From positions 25,641-89,640 of the forward strand of contig PEQM01000028.1 of assembly GCA_002786205.1 (NCBI GenBank): a stretch of DNA of 64,000 nucleotides, in the 5' to 3' direction. The DNA comes from Legionella sp. GTDB taxonomy: Bacteria > Pseudomonadota > Gammaproteobacteria > Legionellales > Legionellaceae. The notes beneath the pieces are model-generated. The model was not told where the DNA came from. It ran no database searches and saw nothing but the letters and a program-made list of their open reading frames with translations. Each line of letters begins with the position of its first letter. The stretch's first letter is position 1. A program made the position numbers and the translations under genes. Shown piece by piece: positions 1-9,668 of this stretch.

Positions 1-2409
1 TTAATGCAAGATTTTACCGGTGTTCCTGCCGTAGTGGATTTAGCCGCCATGCGGGCTGCTATAGCAAAAATGGGTGGTGATGTCGATAAAATATCTCCAT
101 TGTCTCCTGTAGATTTAGTCATAGACCACTCAGTTATGGTCGATAAATTTGGCAGCGCTTCTTCATTAAAAGAAAACACTCAACTTGAAATGGAGCGAAA
201 TAACGAACGTTATGAATTCTTGCGCTGGGGACAAAAAGCCTTTTCCAATTTCCAGGTAGTACCACCTGGAACGGGGATTTGCCACCAAGTTAACCTTGAA
301 TATCTTGCTAAAACAGTATGGACTAGCGAGTGCGATGGGGTTGATTACGCTTATCCTGATACGCTCGTGGGTACCGATTCGCATACAACCATGGTCAATG
401 GTCTGGGAGTGCTTGGCTGGGGTGTTGGGGGAATTGAGGCTGAAGCAGCAATGCTTGGTCAACCTGTATCGATGCTGATACCCGAAGTCATTGGATTTAG
501 ATTGTCTGGCACCTTAAAAGAAGGCATCACGGCAACCGATTTGGTCTTGACTGTCACTCAGATGCTAAGAAAGAAAGGCGTCGTAGGTAAGTTTGTTGAA
601 TTTTACGGCCCAGGGCTACAAGGCCTTCCATTAGCAGACCGAGCCACCATTTCAAATATGGCTCCAGAATACGGTGCAACTTGTGGCTTTTTCCCAGTAG
701 ACAAAGAAACCATAAAATACTTGCAGCTAACAGGTCGTGATGAACATACCATCAAGCTGGTTGAAGCTTATGCCAAAGCACAAGGCATGTGGTATGAGGC
801 TGACAGCGAAGAACCTGTATTCACTGATTCATTGCATCTGGACTTATCCACTGTTGAGCCTTCTTTAGCTGGCCCGAAAAGACCTCAAGATAAAGTAACC
901 TTAAGCACATTGCCTGTTGAATTTGATAAATTTTTAGATGAAAGTGGTAAAGCGGCTGAGAAAGACAAGACATTCACTGTTGAGCATGAGTCCTTCACCA
1001 TGAAGCATGGTAATGTAGTGATTGCAGCCATTACCAGTTGCACCAATACATCAAACCCTAGCGTTCTGATGGCCGCTGGATTAGTTGCTAAAAAAGCCAT
1101 TGAAAAAGGACTGCAACGTAAACCTTGGGTCAAATCCTCATTAGCTCCTGGCTCTAAAGTAGTGACCGATTATTTACAACATGCAGGCTTACAAACTTAC
1201 CTGGATCAACTCGGTTTTAACTTGGTTGGCTATGGATGTACAACTTGTATTGGAAACTCAGGCCCATTACCAGATGCCATTGCCCAATCCATCAACACTC
1301 ATGATCTGGTTGTATCTTCTGTACTTTCAGGCAATAGAAATTTTGAAGGCCGTGTTCATCCACAAGTAAGAGCAAACTGGCTGGCATCGCCTCCATTGGT
1401 TGTAGCCTATGCGCTATGTGGCAGCACAACCATTGATTTAAGCAAAGAACCAATAGGTACAGATAAAGACGGTAATTCAGTGTATCTAAAAGACATTTGG
1501 CCTAGTAATGCAGAAATTGCTGCCGAAGTAGCCAAAGTGTCTGGTGACATGTTCCATAAAGAATATTCTGATGTGTTTAAAGGCGATGAACACTGGCAAT
1601 CTATAAAAACCAGTACGGGCAAAACTTATGAGTGGGATGAAAACTCAACTTATATCCAACACCCGCCCTTTTTCAACCACATGAAGGCTAAACCAGACCC
1701 CATCAAGCCGATACAACATGCTTATGTTCTGGCACTGTTTGGTGACTCCATTACAACAGACCATATTTCTCCAGCAGGATCTATTAAAGCCAATTCACCC
1801 GCAGGCTTGTATCTAAAATCAAAAGGCGTGCAAGAAATTGACTTTAACTCTTATGGATCCCGTCGTGGAAATCATGAAGTCATGATGAGAGGAACTTTTG
1901 CCAATATTCGTATTCGCAATGAAATGACTCCCGGTCAGGAAGGAGGCATCACCCGTTATATTCCTACCGATGAAATCATGCCTATCTATGATGCTGCGAT
2001 GAAATACCAGGAACAAAATCAGGATTTGGTTATTATTGCCGGTAAAGAATATGGCACTGGCTCCTCCAGAGACTGGGCAGCGAAAGGCACTAATTTACTC
2101 GGCGTAAAAGCAGTTATTACGGAAAGCTTTGAGCGTATCCATCGTTCTAATCTGATTGGAATGGGTGTATTGCCTTTGCAATTTTGTAATGGCGTCACAA
2201 GAAAGACACTGCATTTAAACGGCTCAGAACGCATTAGCATTGATCTTGAAGAATTAAAACCAGGTGCCATGATAGAAGTTGTGATTGATCGCACTAATGG
2301 CCACAAAGAAAAAGTTCAGGCTTTATGTCGAATAGATACTGCAGATGAGCTGGAATATTATAAAAACGGTGGTATTCTTCATTACGTACTACGCAATCTT
2401 TGCTCTTAA
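1..2409 (+). CDS. acnA: aconitate hydratase AcnA (5'-truncated by window edge)
   Basis: Aconitase A of the TCA cycle isomerises citrate to isocitrate through a [4Fe-4S] cluster in the cytoplasm. The reading frame is open from base 1 and lacks roughly the first 90 residues of the usual ~890, so the true start lies upstream. Visible family signatures are [16 protein letters not shown] at the left edge, [22 protein letters not shown], the cluster cysteine in the TSCTNTSNP segment, the [12 protein letters not shown] pair of cluster cysteines, and the swivel-domain segment [16 protein letters not shown] followed by [16 protein letters not shown]. The C-terminus is complete and ends just before a hairpin. 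In Legionella this is the abundant iron-containing protein (known of the genus). Identity is very secure. Confidence 0.97.
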   Translation, partial: LMQDFTGVPAVVDLAAMRAAIAKMGGDVDKISPLSPVDLVIDHSVMVDKFGSASSLKENTQLEMERNNERYEFLRWGQKAFSNFQVVPPGTGICHQVNLEYLAKTVWTSECDGVDYAYPDTLVGTDSHTTMVNGLGVLGWGVGGIEAEAAMLGQPVSMLIPEVIGFRLSGTLKEGITATDLVLTVTQMLRKKGVVGKFVEFYGPGLQGLPLADRATISNMAPEYGATCGFFPVDKETIKYLQLTGRDEHTIKLVEAYAKAQGMWYEADSEEPVFTDSLHLDLSTVEPSLAGPKRPQDKVTLSTLPVEFDKFLDESGKAAEKDKTFTVEHESFTMKHGNVVIAAITSCTNTSNPSVLMAAGLVAKKAIEKGLQRKPWVKSSLAPGSKVVTDYLQHAGLQTYLDQLGFNLVGYGCTTCIGNSGPLPDAIAQSINTHDLVVSSVLSGNRNFEGRVHPQVRANWLASPPLVVAYALCGSTTIDLSKEPIGTDKDGNSVYLKDIWPSNAEIAAEVAKVSGDMFHKEYSDVFKGDEHWQSIKTSTGKTYEWDENSTYIQHPPFFNHMKAKPDPIKPIQHAYVLALFGDSITTDHISPAGSIKANSPAGLYLKSKGVQEIDFNSYGSRRGNHEVMMRGTFANIRIRNEMTPGQEGGITRYIPTDEIMPIYDAAMKYQEQNQDLVIIAGKEYGTGSSRDWAAKGTNLLGVKAVITESFERIHRSNLIGMGVLPLQFCNGVTRKTLHLNGSERISIDLEELKPGAMIEVVIDRTNGHKEKVQALCRIDTADELEYYKNGGILHYVLRNLCS

Positions 2410-2412
2410 TCA

Positions 2413-2485
2413 AGTTGGGCTTAGGCCCAACTGGTGCTCTATTAGATGCATTATTTCTTAGGAGGGCTTTTTTCTACAGCCCTCC
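2413..2485 (+). terminator. two stem-loops downstream of acnA
   Basis: A perfect 8-bp stem (AGTTGGGC / GCCCAACT, 4-nt loop) at 2413-2432 begins 4 bases after the acnA stop. A second perfect 8-bp stem (GGAGGGCT / AGCCCTCC) spans 2461-2485 and is followed by a moderately T-rich stretch. Together they probably end acnA transcription. The rest of the gap to 2636 shows no gene and presumably holds the promoter of the permease. Confidence 0.5.
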
Positions 2486-2636
2486 ATACTATTTTGATTG
2501 ATTTTTCTCTAGTAAAATGCTACTTTTTTCCGCTAGCTATTATAAAAAATCCAGGTGCATGGACACTTTATTCCCAGAAATACCGGCGATTAAAATAGTT
2601 ACACTTTATTGACGTAGAAAAAAGGGTCGCACCTAT

Positions 2637-4034
2637 ATGAAACCAGCCAAAATTTTAAGTGTTTTTTCTTTAGTAATGATCAATGTCATTGCTGTGGATA
2701 GCTTAAGAACATTACCCATCAGCGCCAAACTTGGCAGCTTGGTTATTTTTTACTATATAATAGCCGCTCTTGCTTTCTTTATTCCTGTGGCTTTGGTTGC
2801 AGCCGAGCTGGCCACTGCTTTCCCCAATACGGGCGGTATCTATGTTTGGGTTCGAGAAGCTTTTGGAAAGCGAGTTGGCTTTATCACCATATGGCTACAG
2901 TGGATTTATAATGTAGTCTGGTACCCTACCATACTGGCCTTTATTGCAGCAACCATTGCTTATCTGTTTAATCCGGCCCTAGGTACCAATAAGACCTTCT
3001 TATTAAGCACGGTCTTAGGCCTGTTCTGGTTATTTACCTTGCTCAACTGTTTTGGCATGAAAATATCAAGCCTGGTTAGTATTATTGGGGCCTCTGTCGG
3101 CACCTTACTTCCAATGATAGTAATTATTATTCTGGCGGCCATTTGGTTGCTTATAGGGAAGCCTGTTGCTTGCGACTTTAGCACATGGATTCCCAATGCA
3201 GCCTCTTTAAGCAATCTGTCTATTTTTTCCGTCGTTTTATTTGGCCTTATTGGTATTGAAATGTCTGCTGTACATGCTGAAGAAGTAAGAAATCCTCAGC
3301 GGGATTATCCGAAGGCATTGCTTTATTCCACCATCATCATTATCTCAACTTTAGCACTTGGCTCTCTTGCAATAGTCATTGTTGTTCCTGACAACAGCTT
3401 GAGTGTTGTTTCTGGCCTGATTGACGCTTATGCCATATTTTTTAATTCTTATAACATGCCGTATATGACCACTGTTATCGCTTTATTAATCATTTTAGGC
3501 GGATTAAGCGGTGTTTCAGCCTGGATTATTGGCCCAACCAAAGGCTTGCTTGTATCGGCAAAAGATGGCTCTTTGCCAACGTATTTTACTAAAACAAACA
3601 AACACGGTGCACCTGTTGCCATTCTCATTACTCAAGCACTTATTGTTACGGTATTGTGCTCTGTCTTTATTTTGTTTGATTCTATCAATGCAGCATACTG
3701 GCTACTCAGCGACCTGTCGGCCCAGATGGCGCTGTTGGTTTATTTGATTATGTTTGCCGCTGCTGTCAAATTACGCTACAGCCACCCTCATCAGCCTCGT
3801 GGATATAAAATACCTGGCGGTAATATCGTGGTATGGATAATCAGCGCCATAGGCGGCTTCTGCTGCTTAGGGGCGATGATTGTTGGCTTTGTTCCCCCCA
3901 CTCAAATTTTAATTGGCGATACCTTCTTGTTTGAATTGTTTTTAATCGGTGGTCTTGCCTTATTTGTCGTTGTGCCTTGGCTTTTTTCTGAAAAGCACCT
4001 TACTGAATACCCAGAGGACATTGAGAAATTATAA
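2637..4034 (+). CDS. APC-superfamily amino-acid permease (GadC-like)
   Basis: A 465-residue polytopic inner-membrane protein with about twelve hydrophobic segments. The N-terminal half carries the APC-family pattern: a first helix ending in DSLRTLPISAKLG, and the loop AELATAFPNTGGIYVWVREAFG, typical of amino acid/polyamine/organocation transporters and of glutamate:GABA or related antiporters. It lacks the long C-terminal plug of E. coli GadC, so acid-resistance function should not be assumed. The substrate cannot be told from sequence. It stands alone between two hairpin-bounded gaps, in the same direction as acnA. The start ATG is preceded by AAAAAAGGG about 9-14 bases upstream. Confidence 0.85.
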   Translation: MKPAKILSVFSLVMINVIAVDSLRTLPISAKLGSLVIFYYIIAALAFFIPVALVAAELATAFPNTGGIYVWVREAFGKRVGFITIWLQWIYNVVWYPTILAFIAATIAYLFNPALGTNKTFLLSTVLGLFWLFTLLNCFGMKISSLVSIIGASVGTLLPMIVIIILAAIWLLIGKPVACDFSTWIPNAASLSNLSIFSVVLFGLIGIEMSAVHAEEVRNPQRDYPKALLYSTIIIISTLALGSLAIVIVVPDNSLSVVSGLIDAYAIFFNSYNMPYMTTVIALLIILGGLSGVSAWIIGPTKGLLVSAKDGSLPTYFTKTNKHGAPVAILITQALIVTVLCSVFILFDSINAAYWLLSDLSAQMALLVYLIMFAAAVKLRYSHPHQPRGYKIPGGNIVVWIISAIGGFCCLGAMIVGFVPPTQILIGDTFLFELFLIGGLALFVVVPWLFSEKHLTEYPEDIEKL

Positions 4035-4042
4035 GTAACTTC

Positions 4043-4080
4043 CTCATCATCCTTCGCGCTGCACTCGCAAGGATGATGAG
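4043..4080. terminator. 12-bp perfect stem-loop after the permease
   Basis: CTCATCATCCTT at 4043-4054 is the exact reverse complement of AAGGATGATGAG at 4069-4080, with GCG/CGC extending the stem inward. It lies 8 bases past the permease stop and between convergent genes. There is no long T-tract, so it may be a bidirectional terminator or a stabilising hairpin. Confidence 0.45.
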
Positions 4081-4171
4081 ATTCAACCGTAATTGTGACG
4101 GAAAAAACCGCCTGGTTTCTTTTATTTAATTTGATGAAAAATATCATCTCTTCCTGTTAAATAAAGCGAGT

Positions 4172-6421
4172 TTAATCTAGTTCATAAATAGATGGTCCAG
4201 TGTAATCTGCTATAGGGTTATAGCTTTCTTTTAACTCAAAAAATCTTATTTTAAATTTATTAGTTGTATTAATAATAGGTGAATTCTTTTCCTCATTTAT
4301 TTTGTGTAACGTATTTTTAATATATGTTGTAAGTTTATTTTCATCAATAATATCACGGCTTTCACTGTCTACCTCTTCAATGAAGGATGATAAAATCAGT
4401 TCAGATAACTTTTTTCTATTAATCTCGTAAAGTAAATGAATACCCTCAACGTATTGTAATTTTTCAAGAATTGCTTCGATCGACGGTATTAGTTTGCTTA
4501 CCCATAATGGATTAATTTTTTTTATTAAAGATTCGGTGATTGGAACATCTAACTGGAGAAGTAGATCAACTTTTTTTCTATCATTATTTTTACAAGCATC
4601 CTCCAGCATTTTTTCTTTGGTCAATGCACGTTGTTCTATAGGTGTTTTTTGTATTGCAGTAATTAAATCTTTGTTACTTAAAAGTTCCTCTAGATCAGAA
4701 TCTAATAAATAACTCTCTGCAAGTTCTGGATATTTTGTACGTAAAATGTTTAGTTGTTCAATAAAAGATTCTATATTTTCCAACTGCGCGATAAAAAAAG
4801 TTGTTTTATCAATATAACAGCTGAAGTGATTAACTAGATCCCTTATGTTTTTCGGATAGGGTTCTAGTAAATATTCTACCATTATACGTTCATCTTGATT
4901 GAAATTATCATATGGAGTTTTTGCAATACAATATTGAGTATTAGAATCGCCATATTGATATCCTAACTTTATTTTTTCAGCCAGAAATGCGTTATCAAAC
5001 AGATTCACAGGTGTTTTCCCTCCACACCCAAGAGTAACATATTTAATATCAGGATTGAGTTGAAGTAGCGTGTTTGAGAAATTAGTTAGGATACTTTTTA
5101 AAGCTTCATCAGATACCTCATAAGACAAACACTCAATAGAATCCAAGCAAACATTACCACTCACACTTTTCCACACATAAGATTGACCGATAATTTTAAA
5201 ATCATTGTCATTGACTTCGCCTTTGACGATTAAATTATGTGCACCTTTTCTCCGTTTTTTTATCAATACATAAAGACTATTTTCTGCTAAAGTAACTGCA
5301 TCTTTAACACATTGCGCTGAATGTCCGCCAATAGACTGACAACAATCAGTAATATCTCCTAAAATTAATGCACGCTTATCTGCAAGAGGAAGCTTTAACC
5401 AATATAATCCCTCAGCAGGCCCTTCTCCTATTACTTGAATATCAGGAATTATGTCAGTTTCTTTTTTGGGGAACCCTGATGCAATATAATCTAGACATTG
5501 ATTAAACCGATATTCTGTCACTTTGTAACGATGACATAACTCAGCAAAATCAGGATCCTCGCTAGCTCGTCTATAATGGCATAATGCAGCTATGGCCTTG
5601 GCTTCTTTCATATTTTTCGGTGCACGCGGAGCTGAACCCTCAAGTTTTGTTGCTATTTTTTTTTCTATTTTTTCTGCCATTGCTAAAAAATAAAAAGCAT
5701 TAATCCCTGCTGATTTTACTAGTGCTTGCCAGCCAGCTTTATCCTCAAAGGTATTTGCAGATGGTAAATTCAATTTTACTAATAACGCATGATGAAGGGG
5801 ATGACTTTTATCACCATCATTATTCGCAATCAATTTGTAAGTTTCTTTTGCGACAGTATCGAAGCTTTCGATATTAAGTTGTCTTCCATTTATATACAAT
5901 GCCATAAGTTTGTATGCATACTCGTATGCCATAGTATCTTCTTGAGTATTATTTTCCTCAAATAAAACAATCATGATTCGACATACTTCAGCTAACTCAG
6001 TAAAAAATTGGCAAAATTCTTGTGTGTTATCAAAATAATTATATTTTTGATTGAGCAAAGCCCATTGAGCAGCTGAATTTACTGGATCCCAGTCAATGCT
6101 TTGAATCGATTGTAATTGCTCCAAAGCTACCTTTTTATCATCAGTATCTTTTAGAGTAAAAATTATTTTCAGTATCTGTTTTAACTTAGGATAATTTGCA
6201 GTAAACCTCATATCTGTTTTTATGGCCTGCAGAACTTCATCATCCGTTGCCTTTTTATTCAACTGTGTAAAAAAAATTGCTTTTAATTTACTTTTTAATT
6301 GGCTCAGCGAGGAGGGAGTGTGGGAGCTTTGATCTGAAATCGCACTTAATTTTTCTAAATTATTTTCAAAATATACAATAATTTTGTCGCTGGTTAATAG
6401 TGGATTATTTAAATAGAGCAT
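4172..6421 (-). CDS. unknown 749-residue protein with a CCQSIGG-type domain
   Basis: Function not recognised. The protein is soluble, with no signal peptide or membrane helices. Its N-terminal ~330 residues look mostly helical. Around residues 330-480 sits a compact block with the ordered motifs LGDITDCCQSIGG, a further Cys in SAQCVKDAV, IIGQSYVWKS, and CLDSIECLS, ending in TLGCGGKTP. That block recalls PcfJ-like/GNAT-like domains seen in plasmid, phage and Legionella proteins; I infer this from memory of the pattern, not from a search. The C-terminal third is helical and mentions no known repeat. The start is supported by AAGGA about 9 bases upstream. The gene is monocistronic, AT-rich and flanked by noncoding DNA, which fits an accessory gene and possibly a secreted effector. 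Function remains open. Confidence 0.75.
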   Translation of the reverse strand: MLYLNNPLLTSDKIIVYFENNLEKLSAISDQSSHTPSSLSQLKSKLKAIFFTQLNKKATDDEVLQAIKTDMRFTANYPKLKQILKIIFTLKDTDDKKVALEQLQSIQSIDWDPVNSAAQWALLNQKYNYFDNTQEFCQFFTELAEVCRIMIVLFEENNTQEDTMAYEYAYKLMALYINGRQLNIESFDTVAKETYKLIANNDGDKSHPLHHALLVKLNLPSANTFEDKAGWQALVKSAGINAFYFLAMAEKIEKKIATKLEGSAPRAPKNMKEAKAIAALCHYRRASEDPDFAELCHRYKVTEYRFNQCLDYIASGFPKKETDIIPDIQVIGEGPAEGLYWLKLPLADKRALILGDITDCCQSIGGHSAQCVKDAVTLAENSLYVLIKKRRKGAHNLIVKGEVNDNDFKIIGQSYVWKSVSGNVCLDSIECLSYEVSDEALKSILTNFSNTLLQLNPDIKYVTLGCGGKTPVNLFDNAFLAEKIKLGYQYGDSNTQYCIAKTPYDNFNQDERIMVEYLLEPYPKNIRDLVNHFSCYIDKTTFFIAQLENIESFIEQLNILRTKYPELAESYLLDSDLEELLSNKDLITAIQKTPIEQRALTKEKMLEDACKNNDRKKVDLLLQLDVPITESLIKKINPLWVSKLIPSIEAILEKLQYVEGIHLLYEINRKKLSELILSSFIEEVDSESRDIIDENKLTTYIKNTLHKINEEKNSPIINTTNKFKIRFFELKESYNPIADYTGPSIYELD

Positions 6422-6571
6422 CGTAATTATCCTTACTGATGGATAAATACAGTATAGTCCACTATTTCATCTTGTATTATTATTTCGCACTTGAAGCCCA
6501 ACCTAAGCATACATGAGAGCAAACAGAGCAATAATATTTTTAAAATGGTTTAAAAAACTGATTAACAAAAT

Positions 6572-7273
6572 CTAACCAATGATCCATTCAATTTGTTTTT
6601 GCAGATCAATTTGAATAGAAGAAAGCTCTTCTAACTCTTTATTAAGAAATATATTGTCTTCCAAATTCTTCTGCTGATGCAGTTGAATTATTTGATCTCT
6701 TTGGGCATTCAGCCAGCTAATTTGTGGCAAAAATAAATGAAGCATTCCTTCAACCCATTTGTCTAAAATACTCCAATACGATTGATCATTGACACTCATC
6801 TGAAAGTGTTTGATAAAATAAGGCGTGTGTACAGAATCGTACCAAATTTCGGAAGTAACCCATCGATTTACAGAGAATAAACGAATCGGCATACCCTGCT
6901 GACTCATACCAATAGCAACCAAATGAGTCATTGGATTGTCTATATATCTGTCCCAATCACTTACCATTAAGGGTTTAATTCGTTTAGGTATGTATTTATA
7001 GCGTAAAAAACAATGAAAATGACCGTGTTCTGTGGTCTCAAAATCTTCACGGTGACAGTGATAAAAGTATTGCCCACCACTTTTTTTATCAATCCGATCA
7101 CCCGCTGGATAATGGCTCATACGCTCATGCCTTTCACTATCTTTAAGCGTGTAATGAAGTATATTCCCACCTGTTTTAGAGCTCATTTCCTGTTGTGCTT
7201 GTAACACTTGAGTCGCATAGGCCAAATATTTTTTTTTGTACCACTTGGAGAGTTCAGGTAAATTAAAATCCAT
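6572..7273 (-). CDS. conserved protein, DUF6969-like
   Basis: A 233-residue cytoplasmic protein of unknown role. Its distinctive core at residues ~50-95 reads MSHYPAGDRIDKKSGG, then YFYHCHRED and EHGHFHCFLR. This His-rich pattern resembles the small family I know as DUF6969 and could bind metal, but no enzymatic assignment is possible. The C-terminal third is Gln/Leu-rich and may form a short coiled coil (residues ~195-230). It lies downstream of the Cys-rich peptide gene on the same strand, separated by a clear terminator-like hairpin, so it probably has its own promoter. The ribosome site is weak (AAGG far upstream of ATG). The family name is tentative; that it is a real gene is likely. Confidence 0.75.
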   Translation of the reverse strand: MDFNLPELSKWYKKKYLAYATQVLQAQQEMSSKTGGNILHYTLKDSERHERMSHYPAGDRIDKKSGGQYFYHCHREDFETTEHGHFHCFLRYKYIPKRIKPLMVSDWDRYIDNPMTHLVAIGMSQQGMPIRLFSVNRWVTSEIWYDSVHTPYFIKHFQMSVNDQSYWSILDKWVEGMLHLFLPQISWLNAQRDQIIQLHQQKNLEDNIFLNKELEELSSIQIDLQKQIEWIIG

Positions 7274-7289
7274 GTGTCTTACACAACCT

Positions 7290-7327
7290 TAAAAAAAAAG
7301 AGGCAGTAAAAAACCACCTCTTTTTAA
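7290..7327 (-). terminator. Rho-independent terminator of the Cys-rich peptide gene
   Basis: Read on the minus strand, an A-run and AGAGG are followed by a loop, then CCTCT and a run of T (plus-strand bases 7290-7327). The stem is AAAAGAGG / CCTCTTTT with a ~14-nt loop. It begins a few bases after the peptide's stop codon and ends 17 bases before the ATG of the next minus-strand gene. Confidence 0.7.
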
Positions 7328-7334
7328 AAAACTA

Positions 7335-7529
7335 TTACTCGCCACTTCCTTGGCAACCACCACAAGCTTTGCAGCCAGAGCATCCACCACAAGTTCCCTT
7401 GCAACCGCCACAAGCTTTGCAGCCAGCAGTAGTCGTAGTTGTTGTGTCATCAGCATAAGCCACAGACATTACAGGAGCCGCAGTTAAAGCAGTTAACAGT
7501 GCAGCCACAGCCATTGTAGATTTTTTCAT
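7335..7529 (-). CDS. small secreted Cys-rich repeat peptide
   Basis: A 64-residue preprotein. Residues 1-26 form a clear Sec signal peptide (MKKSTMAVAALLTALTAAP then MSVAYA, cleavage likely before DDTTTT). A run of six Thr follows. The last 29 residues hold eight cysteines spaced by two or three residues, mostly Gly/Lys/Ala; the octet GCKACGGC occurs twice, and the DNA carries a matching direct repeat. A strong AAGGAAG ribosome site precedes the ATG, and a terminator follows the stop, so this is a compact expressed monocistron. The layout recalls periplasmic metal-binding peptides, including bufferin/HvfA-type modified peptides, but no DUF692-type oxidase or partner is adjacent. Copper or zinc binding is an inference. 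Confidence 0.8.
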   Translation of the reverse strand: MKKSTMAVAALLTALTAAPVMSVAYADDTTTTTTAGCKACGGCKGTCGGCSGCKACGGCQGSGE

Positions 7530-7644
7530 AATTACTTCCTTGATAGTTAATAAAAATTGCTTGACTCATCTAAGATATTAGCAAAGAAATTTATTTATTT
7601 CTTCATTTTTTATAAAAAATTTATTTCCCTGGCTAAAAAAATAG

Positions 7645-8493
7645 TCATGACAATTCTTTCTTGGAAACCCGCAAAAAAAGCCTATCCAATAACCGAACAG
7701 GAAGAATTTTTTTCAAAAAAATCAAAACATGGGCAGGTGTCGTTACCGGGTATCTTGCCTTAGGTCTTTTCGATTCAATGGCATGAATAAAGCAACTGAT
7801 AACTGCTTCCGGTTTTTTGGTAAAACATGAGTCTGATTTTTTTTGTTTATAATCCGTTAACATTTTTTGATATTGTTTATGGAAAAAACTGCCATCTGTA
7901 TCAATGTCTTTAATTGACTTGTCTACTACATTGTCTCTAAATTTGCTTTCTATTGGGCCTGGTTGAATAGTAACTACATCAATTCCTGAAGTACTTAATT
8001 CGAGCCTCAGTGTGTCACTAATTCCTTCAACAGCATATTTAGACGCATTATATGCTCCTCTAAAAGGCATGCTTATCACACCTAAAATAGAACTGACATT
8101 AATGATAAGACCTTTGTGTTGTTTTCGCATTACAGGAATCGCATAATTGGTTAACTCAAGCAGACCAAAAACATTAGTTTCAAATTGCTTTCTCATTAAC
8201 GCACGATGAATATCCTCTAAGGCTCCTGCTTGCCCATATCCTGCATTGTTAATTAGCACATCCAAACAGCCCGCGGTTTTTTCCATTAATTCTGCAAAGG
8301 CTTCTTTAATAGAAGAACTGCTGCTTACATCCAGCTGTATAGCCTCCAGATTCATGGCAATTAATTTATCCACATCCTGTTTATTACGACAAGAGGCAAT
8401 AACTCTATGTCCTCTATTTTTAAGCGCTATTGCAGCATCCAAACCAATGCCTGTAGAACAGCCCGTTATAAATATAATTTTTTTATCAGACAT
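7645..8493 (-). CDS. short-chain dehydrogenase/reductase (classical SDR)
   Basis: An NAD(P)-dependent oxidoreductase of 282 residues. The nucleotide-binding motif TGCSTGIG lies near residues 9-16, NNAG follows near 85, the catalytic Ser is in INVSSILG, and the active-site pair is in YNASKYAVEG (YxxxK). The tail IESKRPKARYP is typical of SDRs often annotated as retinol dehydrogenase or oxidoreductase; the substrate is unknown. I start at the ATG at 8493 (MSDKK) because GGAG lies 6 bases upstream; an in-frame upstream start would add nine unconvincing residues. It lies downstream of the thioredoxin-like gene on the same strand with a ~40-base gap and may be cotranscribed with it. Confidence 0.9.
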   Translation of the reverse strand: MSDKKIIFITGCSTGIGLDAAIALKNRGHRVIASCRNKQDVDKLIAMNLEAIQLDVSSSSSIKEAFAELMEKTAGCLDVLINNAGYGQAGALEDIHRALMRKQFETNVFGLLELTNYAIPVMRKQHKGLIINVSSILGVISMPFRGAYNASKYAVEGISDTLRLELSTSGIDVVTIQPGPIESKFRDNVVDKSIKDIDTDGSFFHKQYQKMLTDYKQKKSDSCFTKKPEAVISCFIHAIESKRPKARYPVTTPAHVLIFLKKILPVRLLDRLFLRVSKKELS

Positions 8494-8531
8494 CTTGTCT
8501 CCAGGAATAAAAAAACTCACCTAAATTGCCT

Positions 8532-8885
8532 TCAGGCATCCGATTGCATTTTAATGTCTTTCACATCCACTTCATGTGCTTGTTGTGCCAATTCTTTCAA
8601 TGCAGACTCGGTAATATTGCCCGCATCAGAATAAATAACCATACCCTCTTTAAACACGATTAAATGAGGGATGGAGCGAATTTCAAAAAAATCCGCTAAC
8701 ACCTGCTCTTCTTCAATATTGACTTTGACAAACTTGATAAAGGGAAACTGCTCTGAAACGTGCTCATAAACCCTTGAAAATTGTTTGCATGGCGAACACC
8801 AGCCGGCCCAAAAATCTACGAATACAATTTCATTTTCATTGATAGTTGCTTCAAACTGAGCACTTTTTATCTCAAAGCTAGGCAT
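8532..8885 (-). CDS. thioredoxin-like protein
   Basis: A 117-residue thioredoxin-fold protein for cytoplasmic thiol-disulfide exchange. The active site is [11 protein letters not shown] (CSPC in place of the common CGPC), followed by the VKVNIEEE strand and the cis-Pro segment [13 protein letters not shown]. No signal peptide is present. The gene overlaps the 3' end of adk by about 8 bases. Starting at MPSFE (8885) gives a normal thioredoxin N-terminus with GGAAAAG upstream; a second in-frame ATG at 8903 would add six residues. Translational coupling to adk is likely. Distinct from the thioredoxin reductase at the far end of the window. Confidence 0.88.
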   Translation of the reverse strand: MPSFEIKSAQFEATINENEIVFVDFWAGWCSPCKQFSRVYEHVSEQFPFIKFVKVNIEEEQVLADFFEIRSIPHLIVFKEGMVIYSDAGNITESALKELAQQAHEVDVKDIKMQSDA

Positions 8886-9549
8886 TATTTTCTTTTCCAT
8901 CAAGAGCGTCTATTATTCTATCAAAGATTTGATTCACGCTTCCTGTTCCTAAGACACTATGAAATCGTGGTGCATGTTCATGCTGCTGCTCTGCTTCTTG
9001 TTTATAATAGTTAATTAACGGTGCTGTTTGCTGATGATAGATTTGCAATCTTTTCTTTATGGTTTCCTCTTTGTCATCATCTCTTAGAATTAAAGGTTCA
9101 CCCGTTATGTCATCTAATCCTTCTTTTTGAGGAGGATGATTGATTAAATGATACACTCTTCCGGAAGGTTGATGAATACGACGACCGCTAATTCGTTGAA
9201 TGATTTCATTATCATCCACTGCAATTTCCACAATATGATCTAAATAGATACCGGCATTTTTTAATGCATCGGCTTGCACCAAAGTTCTTGGAAATCCATC
9301 AAAAAGAAAGCCATGCTGGCAATCATCATGCGACAAGCGCTCTTTAACTAAACCAATAATAATATCATCCGATACCAAACCACCGGCTTCCATAATTTTT
9401 TTAGCACTTAGCCCCAAAGGTATTCCTTCTGCGATAGCGGCTCTCAGCATATCGCCAGTAGAAATTTGAGGAATTTTATAACGTTCGATTAAACGTAACG
9501 CTTGAGTTCCTTTACCCGCACCAGGCCCGCCTAAAAGCATTAACCGCAT
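8878..9549 (-). CDS. adk: adenylate kinase
   Basis: Interconverts ATP + AMP and 2 ADP, balancing cellular adenylates. The 223-residue length fits long-type bacterial adenylate kinases. Visible motifs are the P-loop [10 protein letters not shown] at residues 7-16, the AMP-binding [10 protein letters not shown] segment, [11 protein letters not shown], and the LID-domain region from [13 protein letters not shown]. The LID shows no zinc-cysteine set, like the E. coli enzyme. The ATG starts directly at [10 protein letters not shown]. The gene's last codons overlap the thioredoxin-like gene. Confidence 0.97.
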   Translation of the reverse strand: MRLMLLGGPGAGKGTQALRLIERYKIPQISTGDMLRAAIAEGIPLGLSAKKIMEAGGLVSDDIIIGLVKERLSHDDCQHGFLFDGFPRTLVQADALKNAGIYLDHIVEIAVDDNEIIQRISGRRIHQPSGRVYHLINHPPQKEGLDDITGEPLILRDDDKEETIKKRLQIYHQQTAPLINYYKQEAEQQHEHAPRFHSVLGTGSVNQIFDRIIDALDGKENNA

Positions 9550-9589
9550 TTAAAACTCCTATTTTAAATAAAATAATAAAACTAAAATA

Positions 9590-9626
9590 TCTATTCACCA
9601 CATTTTGAATGCGTTAGAGAAAAAGT
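9590..9626 (+). repeat. 37-nt dispersed repeat, copy A
   Basis: The stretch TATCTATTCACC..ATTTTG.ATGCGTTAGAG.AAAA upstream of adk recurs at 27517-27553 with about five mismatches and no gap. Both copies lie in noncoding DNA. It may be a remnant of the same mobile sequence or a shared regulatory segment. Confidence 0.55.
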
Positions 9627-9668
9627 AATAACACGCTCATCCACCTCTACAATCAAATATTCCTCTAT

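Noticed and set aside
4043..4080. The 12-bp stem-loop as a REP-type repeat family
   Set aside because: I saw no second copy in the window; a terminator is the simpler reading.
7557..7763. 68-codon plus-strand ORF
   Set aside because: It overlaps the 3' end of the SDR gene on the other strand and has no ribosome site or recognisable content.
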